DNA of 64,000 nt from Kappaphycus alvarezii (Eukaryota > Rhodophyta > Florideophyceae > Gigartinales > Solieriaceae): the NCBI GenBank assembly GCA_002205965.3, contig NADL03000740.1, positions 124,001 through 188,000 on the forward strand. The letters are read 5' to 3'. The position numbers were made by a program, and so were the translations under genes. Positions 32,346 through 43,418 of this stretch are shown here, piece by piece. Under the pieces are notes generated by a model. The model worked only from the letters and a program-made list of their open reading frames with translations, was not told the DNA's origin and did not search any database. How positions within the stretch are numbered: the first letter of the stretch is position 1; every line of letters starts with the position of its first letter.

Positions 32346-32568
32346 GTGGATGGGATGCCGATCCACAAGTCTGACAACAAAACACATCACATATCTCGAC
32401 GAGGCTCTCAATGAGATCCTGTATATGAACTCTGCAGTGTACACCCGAAATACCTTCGGTGTAAAGCAGATGTGGTCTGCGTTGAGTCTTTAACTGCCCC
32501 CTCACAAATGCTGTCTCAAACACGTTAACACTCCAAACACCTCCCATCTCCCCGTGCCCTCACCGCAG

Positions 32569-33851
32569 TCAATCGCGTGGCATGTCAACATTCGCATGCT
32601 CTGGTGGCCTCTTTTGACCAGCACGACGAACCAACACGACGAGCTTTCTCCGAACCTCGCATTTTTGCTCCGCTCTCCACGCGTTCGGTCCCATCTCCTC
32701 CGACTCGACATCCATCCAAGCGTCCACGTCAACCTCATCCCGGCGAACCGCAACCATCTCTTCAGTCGGCCACACGCATACTCCCATTCCTCCGTACTGC
32801 GCTTTGTTTTTTCAATACCTAGTCCGTTCTCCAAACACAAATTGTGGAGCTTCATCGCAGCAGGTGTGATCAACGAGCTGCGTCCGAGTTCGAACTTGAT
32901 AGGCTTCTCGAAAATCCCCCACTTTTTCTTTAACATCCCAAACGCCTGCTCCACATGGACTCGCAGTGATGGTTGGAAAAAAATTAAATACACCTTGGTA
33001 AGGGGTTCCAAATGCCCTAGCAAATGGCTTGATCAGGTAAGGCTTCGGGCTGTAGGCTTCGTCTGCCGCAATCCAAAATCCTTTTGGCAGTCGCCCACGT
33101 TCGAGAATGTCATTAAAACACGACAATTCAAAGGCTGTGTTATCATGAGTCGAGCCGGCGCAAATTCCCGAGCACGCAATGAATCGGTACGTCGAATCGA
33201 CAATTGCTTGAACGGGAGTTCATGCTTGAACGGGAGTTCAAGCAATTGTCGATTCGACGTACCGAGTAAAATCCTTTTCGGGAGTAGTAAGTTCTAGGAT
33301 TATACTGTACTTCTGGCTTCTGAATTACTACTTCAACCCCATCAACAGCCGCGACACAACCCTGCAGCAGATTTTGAATAAAAGCTGGATTCGGAGAACT
33401 CTGCGGCAAGATCGGAAAACCCGGAGTCGTCGTTTGGGAGCCGTCTGAACGGAAGACGCTGGCACACTACCTTCAAAAGCGAATCGAAGATGTTGTAGAC
33501 TGTCGGTTCAGCGACTTGATACGCAAGGGCAATATCGTGTGCACTACCACCAGCAAGCAGACGAATAAAAACTGCGAGTTTTATCTCTGCTTGCACTGCT
33601 TTGCCTGACACATGCATTTGAAGTTCCTTCTCTTTTTCGATTGCGCTGTATTTCGATATATCGCCTCGCACGGTGTCCAGGAGATCGCGGAACATCGCTC
33701 TTGTCATGCGGAAGTTTATTCGGAAAACCTCATCACTCATGGGTCGAGTTATAACCCAGAAGCTTTCCTTATCTCTTTCGGTATACTCCCGCTGTTTCCG
33801 TTGGGTTTCCTTGGAAAAGGGTTTAAATCGATTGCATGGTATGCCATGCAA
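32569..33851 (-). pseudogene. PIF/Harbinger transposase interrupted by an inverted duplication
   Basis: The minus frame 33851-33342 holds the helix-turn-helix domain (VFRINFRMTRAMFRDLLDTV, then KLAVFIRLLAGGSAHDIALA and VAEPTVYNIFDSLL). Then QGCVAAVDGVEVVIQKP carries the first catalytic Asp, and NPRTYYSRKGFYSV follows. A 49-bp insertion creates the palindrome at 33185-33264 and shifts the frame. After it come YRFIACSGICAGSTHDNTAF with the second Asp, LPKGFWIAADEAYSPKPYLI, then RVHVEQAFGMLKKKWGIF with the Glu region, and LHNLCLENG. The C-terminus resumes in another frame (EVRRKLVVLVRRAGQKRPPE, ending 32569). DDE residues look kept, but the palindrome and at least two more frame changes break it. 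Same strand as the 466-residue ORF upstream. Confidence 0.88.
33185..33264. repeat. 80-bp palindrome from a local inverted duplication
   Basis: Arms 33185-33213 (CGGTACGTCGAATCGACAAT and on) and 33236-33264 are 29-bp perfect inverted copies. The centre holds a tandem 18-bp repeat TGCTTGAACGGGAGTTCA (33205-33222 and 33223-33240). One arm is native transposase coding sequence; the other arm and centre are extra. Confidence 0.92.
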
Positions 33852-34004
33852 AGGAAATACGCAGACAGAAGGCCTACTTTTTAGCGCCTTTTAGAAATAG
33901 TCCTCTCCATCACCGCCTTGGTCACCACGAATGCAAGTCATGCAACCTCGTATTTTGCCGCTGATGCTCGCTGAGAGCCGGATCGGAGCGATATGTCTTC
34001 TGCA

Positions 34005-34350
34005 CTACACAAACAATAAAAAAAATAATTTTCTGCGTTTTTGTTTTGCACATGGAACACAAGATATCACCGTCCATACTGGAGCCATAACCATAGCCAT
34101 CATTGCAAGCGGATAAAATTGTTCCCCTACACCCCCAGCCCCACCCGCTTGTGCTTGAAGCGTCTGGATCGCCTGAAACATATTCATCATCGACTGCATT
34201 CCCACCAGCATATCAGTCGCCCTACCCTGCAACTTAACCTCTCCCTCCCTCTCTTCATTCCTCTTAACATTCTGCAACGATTTGCAATCAGAATCGACAA
34301 CCTTCTTCCCCTCTCCCTTCCCCTTTCCCCCTTCCCCTTCTCCAAACCCT
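34005..34350 (-). CDS. Small Gln/Met-rich ORF, unrecognised
   Basis: The minus-strand frame open from about 34350 to 34005 has a Lys/Glu-rich head and then GRATDMLVGMQSMMNMFQAI and QTLQAQAGGAGGVGEQF. It lies between the Harbinger transposase and the 466-residue ORF, on the same strand. It may be an exon or a C-terminal leftover of a partner protein. No domain is recognised. Confidence 0.3.
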
Positions 34351-34568
34351 GACGGCAGTAATAGACATTATAGGCATTAAAAAGTTTTTAGACATTAAAA
34401 TGTCTAAACAAAACAAAATCAAAGTAGCGAATAGAAAAGCCTACTCTACTCTTATTTAAAAATGGCGCTCTAATCCTTTTCATTGCCGTCCAGGTTCCCA
34501 CTGTTCTCAGCATGCTCTCTCGTCTCTGCGTCAACGTCATTTCCCTTATCACTGTCCCTCAAATACCT

Positions 34569-35969
34569 CTAAATCCGATCCATTTCGGAACTGTAGAATT
34601 TCCTTAACAGAGGATTATCCTCTTTATCCAAAGAACCCTGACAGTTCTTGTAATTCTTAGTTAACCGCAGCACCTCGTTTGATTGATCGAGTCTCGACAC
34701 ATCACGTTGTACCAGGCTTGATATAACGCGCGATGTGCTCTGAATGGTCTTCGCAGTCTTGAAATACTCTGACACCATCTGCTGATTTAAATCGCCTGAG
34801 CTAGTTCTCCTCCCTTGCTTTGAGCCTGTGTCAGGCAGTATTTCAACTCCATCAATGCCCACCTCGTAACCTTTACTACCGCGACGCACTCTTGTCTGTT
34901 CTCCCCACATCACTCTAGAAAGCCCCTTCAAAAACTTCATATCCCACCTCCCTCTATCCCCGCCGAGGAAACACAGTTGTCCAACGATAAGCAACTCCTT
35001 CCCCGTTGTGCTTTCTAGATCCGTTCCGTGCCTGTTCTCGAGAAATTCCCGCCACGTCATATTTTGGACAGATTTGTTATAATCCGCAAACGGCTTTTGG
35101 AATGAAGAATGGAAATCACTAAAGTGCCTCTTGAGCTTCACAACACTTCTCGAAATCGGCGGCAATCTGTTAGGATCAATGCTTGCATCAATAGTATCGA
35201 AATCCATATTAATTTCGTCCAAACTCTCATTAAACGATGGAGAAATAAACTTTCCCCAAAAGTCATCTCGCTTTTCACAACCGTCTTGCTGCCCCCTCGT
35301 TAATCCTTGGAGAGAGCCAAGAAAGGCTGCTCTACCTTCTTCATTGCAGTTCAAGTAAACAAAAAGGCGCGAAAATTCTGAGATAGAAAACATCGAGGTC
35401 CGTCTCGATCCCTCTTGAGATGCCTTTTCGTTTACAGTATCTACCTTATTGCAGGCCTTTACTTTATCGTTTGTTCTTGACCTTTTCACACCTTTCTGTT
35501 TTTTTTTCATTGGCTCGACGCCTTCATCCAATGCACCCTTTTGAGCGGGTCTTAATTTAGTCGGCGTCACAGGAGAAGATGTCGCTTTCTTAGTCCTGGG
35601 ATTTTTATTCCACAACTTTAAATCCAACGAAGAATGGAGCTGAGATGACACACCTGCCCGGTTTCTGATTCGAGCGTGTTGTAAAACATACCCAACGGTA
35701 GGAGTCTCTGTGTGAGAATGGCGTGCGACATACTCCTTACAGAATTCATCAAAACCCCACTCCTCATTGACTCGGAATAATTCTTCAAGGGATACATTGC
35801 GAAGTCTGATACTGTTCCACATAAACCTGAAGCACAAAGCGGTCTGTACCGTTTTAATACTCGGTGAAAGAACTCTTATGTCGAACCTCCTCGAAAAGCT
35901 TGACAACGTGTTCATATTCATTCCGCACAAAAACAAATACCCCTTCTTAATGCCTGGATCCATCATCAT
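34569..35969 (-). CDS. Intact 466-residue protein, probable partner ORF of the Harbinger element
   Basis: One uninterrupted frame without introns from ATG at 35969 to the stop at 34569. An alternative start is MNMNTL, 17 codons in. The N-terminal half ends in a Lys/Pro-rich basic segment (KKATSSPVTPTKLRPAQKGA, MKKKQKGVKRSR), probably a nuclear signal. The C-terminal half begins SISEFSRLFVYLNCNEEGRA and has LTRGQQDGCEKRDDFWGKFI, then RSVVKLKRHFSDFHSSF and WREFLENRHG. This pattern reminds me of uncharacterised proteins linked to Harbinger elements in oomycetes and algae. No enzymatic motif is seen. It stands directly upstream of a broken transposase on the same strand, so it may be the element's DNA-binding partner. 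The family link is from memory and needs a search. Confidence 0.6.
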   Translation of the reverse strand: MMMDPGIKKGYLFLCGMNMNTLSSFSRRFDIRVLSPSIKTVQTALCFRFMWNSIRLRNVSLEELFRVNEEWGFDEFCKEYVARHSHTETPTVGYVLQHARIRNRAGVSSQLHSSLDLKLWNKNPRTKKATSSPVTPTKLRPAQKGALDEGVEPMKKKQKGVKRSRTNDKVKACNKVDTVNEKASQEGSRRTSMFSISEFSRLFVYLNCNEEGRAAFLGSLQGLTRGQQDGCEKRDDFWGKFISPSFNESLDEINMDFDTIDASIDPNRLPPISRSVVKLKRHFSDFHSSFQKPFADYNKSVQNMTWREFLENRHGTDLESTTGKELLIVGQLCFLGGDRGRWDMKFLKGLSRVMWGEQTRVRRGSKGYEVGIDGVEILPDTGSKQGRRTSSGDLNQQMVSEYFKTAKTIQSTSRVISSLVQRDVSRLDQSNEVLRLTKNYKNCQGSLDKEDNPLLRKFYSSEMDRI

Positions 35970-35971
35970 GT

Positions 35972-37480
35972 CCCCATCGGAAGCGGATTCGTTGTCATTT
36001 TGAGACGTAGAAATTGTGCTCTACAAGGTTCAAGTTTTCGGGCAGGAGGGACAGGTGTAACTGGTGATACAATGGGGGCAGATGGCAGGAGCGATGAAAC
36101 GATTCAGAACGTCTTCTGTTACTGAGCAAGCAGGTGCGGAAGTGCAATGAGCCAGAGAGTTCTCGCCGGTGGTTGAGGAGTTGGCGAGGAAGGAGAGGAA
36201 GAAAGAGACGGAGCAGTTATGTGCTTCTACAGTGGAGGGGAGCGGTGCGGGTGGATCACTTGTGGGAGGGGACGAAATAGAGAATCAGATTTGGTTCTTG
36301 GGGGGGTACCGAACTTGGAACATGAGGGAGGAGGTATCAAGGGTTAGATTCAAATCACAAATTCACTTGCAAGTGCAGATGGGTGGTAGCGAATGCAGAG
36401 TGCAGAGTGCACTCTCAAAGCGACGGCGCGGCATACAGTTGATACTGTAAATGTGTCACCCGATTTGACAGCCCAAAGTCTGTCGCGCCTTGCCACTATG
36501 TGCCATCAACTGAATGGCACAGCTGACAGCGACACTTGTCTGAATCGCCTGCAGTAGCCCTGGCATTGGGTGTGCGCTACTAGGCGCTTGTATAGAGTTT
36601 CCACAGGATACTGTAAGGGTTTGGAAGAGAGCTTCGCCAGCCAAGCGGCAACAAGAGAAGTGGACGGAGGTCATATATTCATTTAACGCGGGTTTTTATC
36701 TTGAAATATGTAATATATATGGCCAATCAAGCGCAAGAGTACCGACCACCTGCATGACGGCCGCCAGAACGAAAATCATGGACGGTATTGAGACCTTTAG
36801 TACAGTACATGTGGCGTCGGTAACTTTCTTACGATTTGGTTGAAGTTTGGCATGGGAGCAGCATTAAGGTTAGTACGAAAGCGCCGATCACCGTGGGGGA
36901 GGTTGCAATGTGTGGCGCCAAATAATACACACTATTCCGATGCAAGCAAGACAAATGTCAAGTAAAGCACAAGGCGCTGTTTCATTTGCAAGTGTCTGTT
37001 TCAACCTCAGGTACATTACTGATCAGTACATTCTACAGTAATGTACAGTACTGTTCTGTACCAGGTTAATTGCATTTGTATGCGCATCAAGCGTATCAAA
37101 AGGCGCACGTAACTTCGTATTGAACTGCACTTTACAGCTTGCAAGGGTTTTGTGGATTTTCGACGTTTGTTCAATACTTTACCGTACGTGCGATAAAGTC
37201 ATGTACAGTACAGTACTGTACAGTACTATACAGCAGAGTACTGTACAGTACATGTACGGTACAACGCATGCAGCAGAAGCATCTGTCTATCTACACCAGC
37301 AAAAAGAGGTGCCTACAAACTTTATACAGTACAGTATACAAACTTCGCTCCTGTCAAAAATTCGAAAGACGACTGTACATTCCTCGACAGTACACTACAG
37401 TACAGTACAGTACGGTATCACAAAATGCTTTCAAACAGGTAATCCCCTCGTCGAAGACCGACATTTTCCATCGCTGAATC
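35972..37480. other. Spacer with dense TACAGTAC motifs
   Basis: No gene with a recognisable domain. A plus-strand frame at 36169-36450 is Lys/Glu-rich and unrecognised. TACAGTAC/GTACTGTAC runs cluster at 37023-37061, 37202-37262, 37324-37340 and 37387-37416, just upstream of agmatine deiminase. Confidence 0.5.
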
Positions 37481-37588
37481 GCTTGTCAAGTGGCGCCTCA
37501 GCCAGCCCGCTGCTATCAAGCGATCGAGGGCAAGACGACGACGCGACACCACCATTGCCCTTCATTTCCAAAACAATCAGTGCTCTCA

Positions 37589-38711
37589 ATGAGCTCACCA
37601 TCCATCAAAACCGCAGCAATACCAGCCGCTCGGCCCACACTTCTCGCCGACTTTCATTCGCCCTCCACGCTGCTCATCGGGTGGCCATTACGCAGTGACA
37701 CATGGCGCGCTCAAGCAGCACCCGCGCAGGTAGCCATTGTTCGATTCATCGGGGCTATTCTAGGACACACGCGTAGTACGCCCATTTGCATAGTGGTTGA
37801 TGATCGGGAAGGCGGGGTGAAATGTGTCCAGCAGAGGCTGTGCGCGGAGTTTGGGGGGATTCCAGAAAGAGTAAGCTTGATGAAAATGGAAATGGATGAT
37901 TGTTGGTTGAGGGATACGGGACCGATGGTGATGTCGGGGGGTGTGGGCGCGTGTTTTCGGTTTAATGGATGGGGGGGGAGGATGAGGGCTGTTATGTGGA
38001 CTTTGGGAGGGATCAGGGAGTGAAGAGGAGATTGTGTGAGCATTTTGGGATGAGGATGGTGGAATATTTGGGGGTGGTGGTGGAAGGGGGGCGGTGGTGG
38101 GGGATGGGGAGGGTACTGTGATTACGACGAGGGAATGCCTATTGAATGGGAATCGAAATGGGGGTATGGGGGAGAGCGTTATTGACGAGAAATTGAAAAA
38201 AGTGCTAGGGGTGGAGGTTGTGATCTGGCTCGAGTGGGGAGCGGCATGGGATTGGGATGTGGATGGACATGTGGACAACATGGTGAGATTTGTGGATAGT
38301 GGGCATGTGGTGTTATTATGGGCCGAGGAAGGGGAGCAGGGGCGTCGAAGCAAGGCCGCGCTCAAGGTGTTGGAAAGGGCAATAGATGCGAGGGGGAGAA
38401 AGTTACGGGTGAGTAAGGTGTGGGGGTGTGGAAAAGGGGTAGTTAGAACCAGGGAAGAGGCGATGGGGGTTGAAAAACAGGTGGGTGTCAAGGAACGAAA
38501 GGAAGGTGAAAGGGTGTGTGCCAGTGGACTTAATTTTGTTGCGGTAGAGGATGCAGTGTTTGTGCCGAAATTTCAAGACGCTCAGAGCAGGGCGGAGGTC
38601 GACTTGGCGAAGGTGTGGAGCAGGTATGAACGAAAGGTTGTAGGTGTAGAGGCTAGAGAGTTTGCCCTGGCTGGTGGGGGATTGCATTGCTTGACCCTTG
38701 GAATAGAATAG
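37589..38711 (+). CDS. aguA: Agmatine deiminase (two apparent 1-base G-run contractions)
   Basis: Agmatine deiminase / Porphyromonas-type peptidylarginine deiminase family; it converts agmatine to N-carbamoylputrescine and ammonia in polyamine synthesis. I chose the ATG at 37589 because the family pattern starts soon after it: FHSPSTLLIGWPLRSDTWR corresponds to the (F)xPHxxTWMxWPxRxDxWR opening. The substrate and catalytic residues are all present: DDCWLRDTGP, then WDVDGHVDNMVRFVDSG with the catalytic His, and the nucleophile Cys in LAGGGLHCLTLG near the C-terminus. VVGDGEGTVITTRECLLNGN is also typical. Length would be about 374 residues, normal for the family. The frame breaks at an 8-G run (37971-37978) and again at a 6-G run (38086-38091). 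One more G at each would restore continuity, so sequencing error is more likely than a real pseudogene. No introns are seen. Confidence 0.9.
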
Positions 38712-40620
38712 GCTGCTGTAAAAGGTTATTCGTGCGGATTTTCCCCATAACATTCAATAAAGGCTGTGTTATTGATGCTGTGCAGTGGATAGTTGCCGCC
38801 CGCAAGGCCTTACGTATAGGTTTCAATTGGGCTATCTTTAGAAGAAGAGTGGGACATATCGTAGGTAAAACATTTTTCTGAGCAACTTGGGAAAAGATGA
38901 GCTTTAGGAGTCGCGAGCGGAGGTAAGTAATGATTACAATGGTGCAAATCCGCAGTGTGTTTTGCAAATGTCTATAGCAACTGCACCCTTTGGAAAATAG
39001 AGCGATGGCGACTGGAGCGATGGAGCCGTTGAGCGATGGGGTTGGAACAAGTGGGGACATGTCAAGAACCCTTGTTGGAAATATCGTGCGCAGGATGACT
39101 ATGGTGTCGATTCAAACGGTGAAGATTGCCAAATTAATAAAATATCGTCTGTTGCGAGGATGACAACACATTTGCAAAAGATCAACTTGTAGAAAACAAT
39201 ACATACTGTACGCAATCTGGCTCTTTTGGGACTCGTCAGCGGCGGCGGCAAGCTTTCCTGAATGATGGGACAGGTCTGTATAATACTGTACTGTACAAGA
39301 CAGTACAGTACAGTACAGTCCAATCCTGTAAATTACGAGTAATGCATGGTGCAAACTGGTGACTATTACACTAGAGATCTTTTTTTATGAATAACCTTAC
39401 AGCTTTGTACCTCTCGAAGGGTACAGTTGTATGCAAAAAATGGAAGAAAACTTGAGACCGGTTGCTTTTTGAATTGCCTTTTTCTCAAAACAATTCAGTA
39501 CAGTACAGTACAGTACTGTATATTGCTTGGAGCAGTTGAGTGGCGGTTACCGCCGGAATACGGCCCGGTACAGTACAGGACTGTACAGTATCCACGCCAA
39601 CGTTGACCCAAAGAGCATAAGATGTGAAAAAAAAGATGCACAGCAAACGAGGGCAAATTTGACACACGACGTAGAAACATGGCCTCGCAAAAGGCGGCGG
39701 ATTGAATCGCCTGTGTGGACGACACACTCACAGGTTCGTAACGGGTACACCAATAGGAACTGCAAAAAAAACTGCAAATAGAGACCACAGCATCTTCCTT
39801 GGGAGTGTTCAACTGTGACTAATTGTTCAGTAACGACTCTGGAAATGGCAAAGACCCATTTCGGTAGTCCCTTTTTTGTTTTGTGTGCATTTCATGTGAA
39901 ACATGTTGTTACCAGTGGATGTCCAACCAAATCTTCGGTTGTGCCCTGCAGCTCATTAGTGGTTCAGGTGCATACACCTTTCATAGTGGCTTTGAATTTG
40001 TTCAATACGCCAATCAAGAGACATTGCGAAACAAAAGAAAATTCTTTGTTTGGAAGGATCTCGGCTGCTCACAATTAGAGAAACCATGCAATGTTTGCAC
40101 AAAACGCCAATCCCAATCATCACCAACTTTCTATTTTCGATATTTTGCACTAATTCAATGACCAGCGCAATCCTGTACTGCACAGTACAACACCCCCAAT
40201 GCTGTACTACGGTAGTACCGTGCTGTACAAACATTCGCATTTTGTAGCCAGGCCAGATATTCGGCCATATTCCGGCCGCAGTTGCCTGACCTATTGGCCT
40301 GCTCAGACTATGCCACCTGCAACACCTGCTGTACCAGATCCTACTGAACCAACATAATGCAGTGAATGTCGCCCCACGTAAAACGTATATATGCCCTAAT
40401 TTCACCACCCCCTGTTTCCCGACGGACTGACGTCAACACTGCTGGAAACGATAAACCTCCGCGAAAACCACCAGTAACTACGTGACCACGCAGCCATCGC
40501 CTCCCTGTCTCGCACCTCTACAGTCAAATTCCCATTCCGACAATCTCAGTCCCCCCCACTTTCTACTCACCTTCGCCACACCCGTTGACACTTATTCAAG
40601 CAATCTGTCTACAACCCTCG
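38712..40620. other. Intergenic spacer with TACAGTAC clusters
   Basis: No supported gene. TACAGTAC/TACTGTAC runs lie at about 39285-39320, 39496-39520, 39568-39591 and 40172-40227. Short frames of 60-150 residues overlap on both strands without domains. The last 100 bases before 40628 are pyrimidine-rich and probably hold the promoter and 5' leader of the next gene. Confidence 0.5.
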
Positions 40621-40627
40621 TCCGACA

Positions 40628-42855
40628 ATGGGACTTCTCTCTGCAGGTACCCCGCTCTCCTGGCCAGACTCGCGCCCTTACCGTCGCCGCATTCATACTG
40701 ATGGTATCAAACAGTTTCTCAATGTCTTTCATGCCACCAAACATTTTCACAACCACGACTTGAAATGGGGCGATGAGGTCGAGTATCTCATTCTTCACAT
40801 CGACAAGAAATCACGGAAAGCAACTCTCTCCCTTCGCGCTCCGCAGTTGCTCGACATTCTTCAGCGTGAGGAACATGCACAACCAAAAGGCTCCTCCGTG
40901 CCAGTTCTCTGGCGTCCCGAGTATGCCACCTGGATGATAGAAGGGACTCCCGGTGTACCCTACCGCTGCTACGCCGCCGACCTTGTCAACGTCGAAAAAA
41001 ACATGAAGCTTCGTCGCAAGGAGATACAGAACCTTCTCAAACCCGGGGAAACAGTTCTTACACTCACGGCCTTTCCTCGTATAGGCTGTGCAACCTACAC
41101 AACTCCACCAACTATCCCATTTGGTCCTGTCGCACGTTCTTTTTTCACCAGCGATGACGTCATCAGTCCCCATCCTCGCTTTGCGACACTCACCAGGAAT
41201 ATCCGTCTGCGAAGGCAACGAAAGGTCAACATTCAACTCCCCCTGTTTGTGGATGAATTCACTCCTCGAACGCAGCCGCTTATCCCTGACGATCCCAGCC
41301 ACCTTGCCCTTCTAGGCAAAGCTGCCGAAGCTTTTGACGAAAACCAGAAGCGAGATGACCCAGAGTTTCAAATTCTATCCGAGGGCCTGGAACAAAACGT
41401 CAAAGACACCATTGTTATGGATTCTTCCGCCTTTGGTATGGGTGCATCATGCCTCCAGGTTACAATTCAAGGTCGTGACCTTGCTGAGACTCGGTATCTC
41501 TATGATCAGTTGGCAGTAATGGCCCCTCTTATGTTAGCTCTCACTGCCGCCACGCCAGCTGTGAGGGGCATGTTGGCCGATTCCGACGTTCGTTGGAACA
41601 TTATTTCGGCCGCCATGGATGATCGCACTCTTGAAGAGTCCGGGTCTGGCAGGATTCCCAAGTCGCGGTACAGCTCAATAGACATGTTTCTTTCCTGCCG
41701 CGAAAAGTGCCATCCAGAGACTTACAATGACATTCCCGTTCCAATTAATGAGGAAGCGTATGACGAACTCATCGCGGGGGTGTGGACCAGTTGCTCGCCC
41801 AGCACATTGCACACTTGTTTGTGAGAGACCCTCTCGCTATTTACAAGGAGAAGGTGGAGCAGGACAACACCACATCGACTGATCACTTTGAGAACATCCA
41901 GAGCACCAACTGGAACACAGTTCGCTTTAAGCCGCCACCGCCAGGAACAGATATTGGATGGAGAACTGAGTTTCGATCTATGGAGGTTGGATTGACAGAT
42001 TTCGAAAACGCCGCGTTCTCTGTGTTCATTGTCGTGTTGTCTCGTGTAATTCTCGCGTTCAACCTCAACTTCTACATCCCTATGTCGAAGGTGGACGAAA
42101 ATATGGAAGTTGCCCACATGCGCAACGCTGCAAAGATGCAGTCATTCAATTTCAGGAAGAATGTGTTCAAGTCGTCGGACGGGTCTGCGTTTATGTGTGA
42201 ATGTGGCCACATTCACTACGCGTCCTTAGTGGGTGGCCAGTCTGAATGCAAAGATATTGACCGTTTTTGTTCTAGGTCAGCGGATAGTGATGGCTCAGGT
42301 TCAGAATCTGACTCGGATCCTTTTGAATTGATGACCCTGGACGAAATCTTCAACGGCAAACCGCTATGTGTCAATGGACAGCAAACCGGGTTTGCGTTTC
42401 CGGGGCTGATTCCGTTGATGCGTGGCTACTTGGACGCCCTGGAGATTGATCACGCAACACGTCACAAGCTCCGTAGTTACCTTGACTTTGTGTCCGAGAG
42501 AGCATCGGGCGCGCTGTGCACCAATGCAACATACATTCGAAATTTCATTCGGCGACATCCCGCGTACAAGGGTGACTCTCAAGTTTCGGAAGCGGTCACG
42601 TTCGATCTGATGAGAAATCTGGATGGCATTACAAAGGGCGAGATTCAAGCAACAGAGTTGCTTGGTAGGTTCCAGGCAGAGAGCAATTCCAGGGAATCAG
42701 AGACCAAGCATACGATGCTGGCTCGCATGCAAAGGGAGCCCAAAGGTCGTGAAGCTGTGCTTCTGCATGGTTCCAGCATGCCGCCGTGGGCTTTAGAGGA
42801 AACGATTCGGGCAATCGCAATGTTTGAGCCACGTGACACTAGGTGCGGTTGTTGA
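40628..42855 (+). CDS. GCLC: Glutamate-cysteine ligase, eukaryotic catalytic type (one apparent G-run contraction)
   Basis: First and rate-limiting enzyme of glutathione synthesis: ATP-dependent joining of glutamate and cysteine, cytosolic. The start at 40628 gives MGLLSAGTPLSW, which matches the family's conserved MGLLxxGTPLxW opening. Motifs in order: KWGDEVEYLI (residues about 46-55, metal/ATP site), WMIEGTPGVPY (about 102-112), FGMGASCLQVT (about 269-279), YLYDQLAVMAPLMLALTAATP (about 290-310), then KSRYSSIDMFL. The frame breaks in the 5-G run at 41776-41780 and continues in another frame with DQLLAQHIAHLFVRDPL. Then come STNWNTVRFKPPPPGTDIGW, WRTEFRSMEVGLTDFENAA and NFYIPMSKVDENM to the stop at 42855. 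The combined protein is about 740 residues. Fungal and animal forms are about 640-680; an acidic Ser-rich insert near 42270-42320 accounts for part of the excess. Intronless. Confidence 0.95.
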
Positions 42856-43181
42856 GAATTAATTCGCTCTCGCTGTTTTGCTCTTCCCTACCTCTGGGAT
42901 GTACGCCTTCGAAAGGAAGGAAACCTCATGTTGAAAACCACTTGGTGCAATCCATATTCGGTACCAGTTGGTAAAAGTACGCTTATTATAATCACCAGTC
43001 ATAGAGAACGCCTAGACAGAAAGAACGCCTAGACAGAATGTGGACAAAATTGGCATCAAAATGAAAAGATGGCACACACCACAAATAACTTATCCATGTC
43101 GAGCGGACAATTGTCTCGCAGCGGTGTGCAATGTTCTCGCGGACTGCATGCCCATGACCACTTGAGGGCGAACCATAGGGT

Positions 43182-43418
43182 TCAGCGGTTGCCACCGACA
43201 TCAGAGGAATGATCCGTAGTCACTGACGAGGGTGTGCTATCGTGGGGCATAGAGCCAAGGCGGGCAAGAGTTTCCCGGCGGTGCTGCTCCCTTTGGATAT
43301 CCCGGTAAACACCATCACGCATTCTCCGCAATTCTCGCTTTTGATCATAATGGACATAAGCGATCACAGCCCCTGTTGCGATGCATGTGACGGCCAAAGC
43401 TGTGTAGGCACGTGCCAT
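43182..43418 (-). CDS. PET117: PET117-like cytochrome c oxidase assembly protein
   Basis: 78 residues from ATG at 43418 (longer upstream frame ignored because homology starts at this Met). Short N-terminus, one membrane segment (about residues 5-22, AYTALAVTCIATGAVIAYVH), then the family signature VHYDQKRELRRMRDGVYRDI and a basic Arg-rich helix (QREQHRRETLARLGS). PET117 is a small mitochondrial inner-membrane protein needed to assemble complex IV, where it couples heme a synthesis to assembly. Length is normal; PET117 proteins run about 70-110 residues. It is transcribed toward GCLC, with about 325 bp between the stop codons. No intron. Confidence 0.75.
   Translation of the reverse strand: MARAYTALAVTCIATGAVIAYVHYDQKRELRRMRDGVYRDIQREQHRRETLARLGSMPHDSTPSSVTTDHSSDVGGNR

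Noticed and set aside
31488..32444. 318-residue Pro-rich frame on minus and several long Gly-rich frames on plus
   Set aside because: They arise from the G-rich repeat, which has almost no stops in any frame; no conserved domain.
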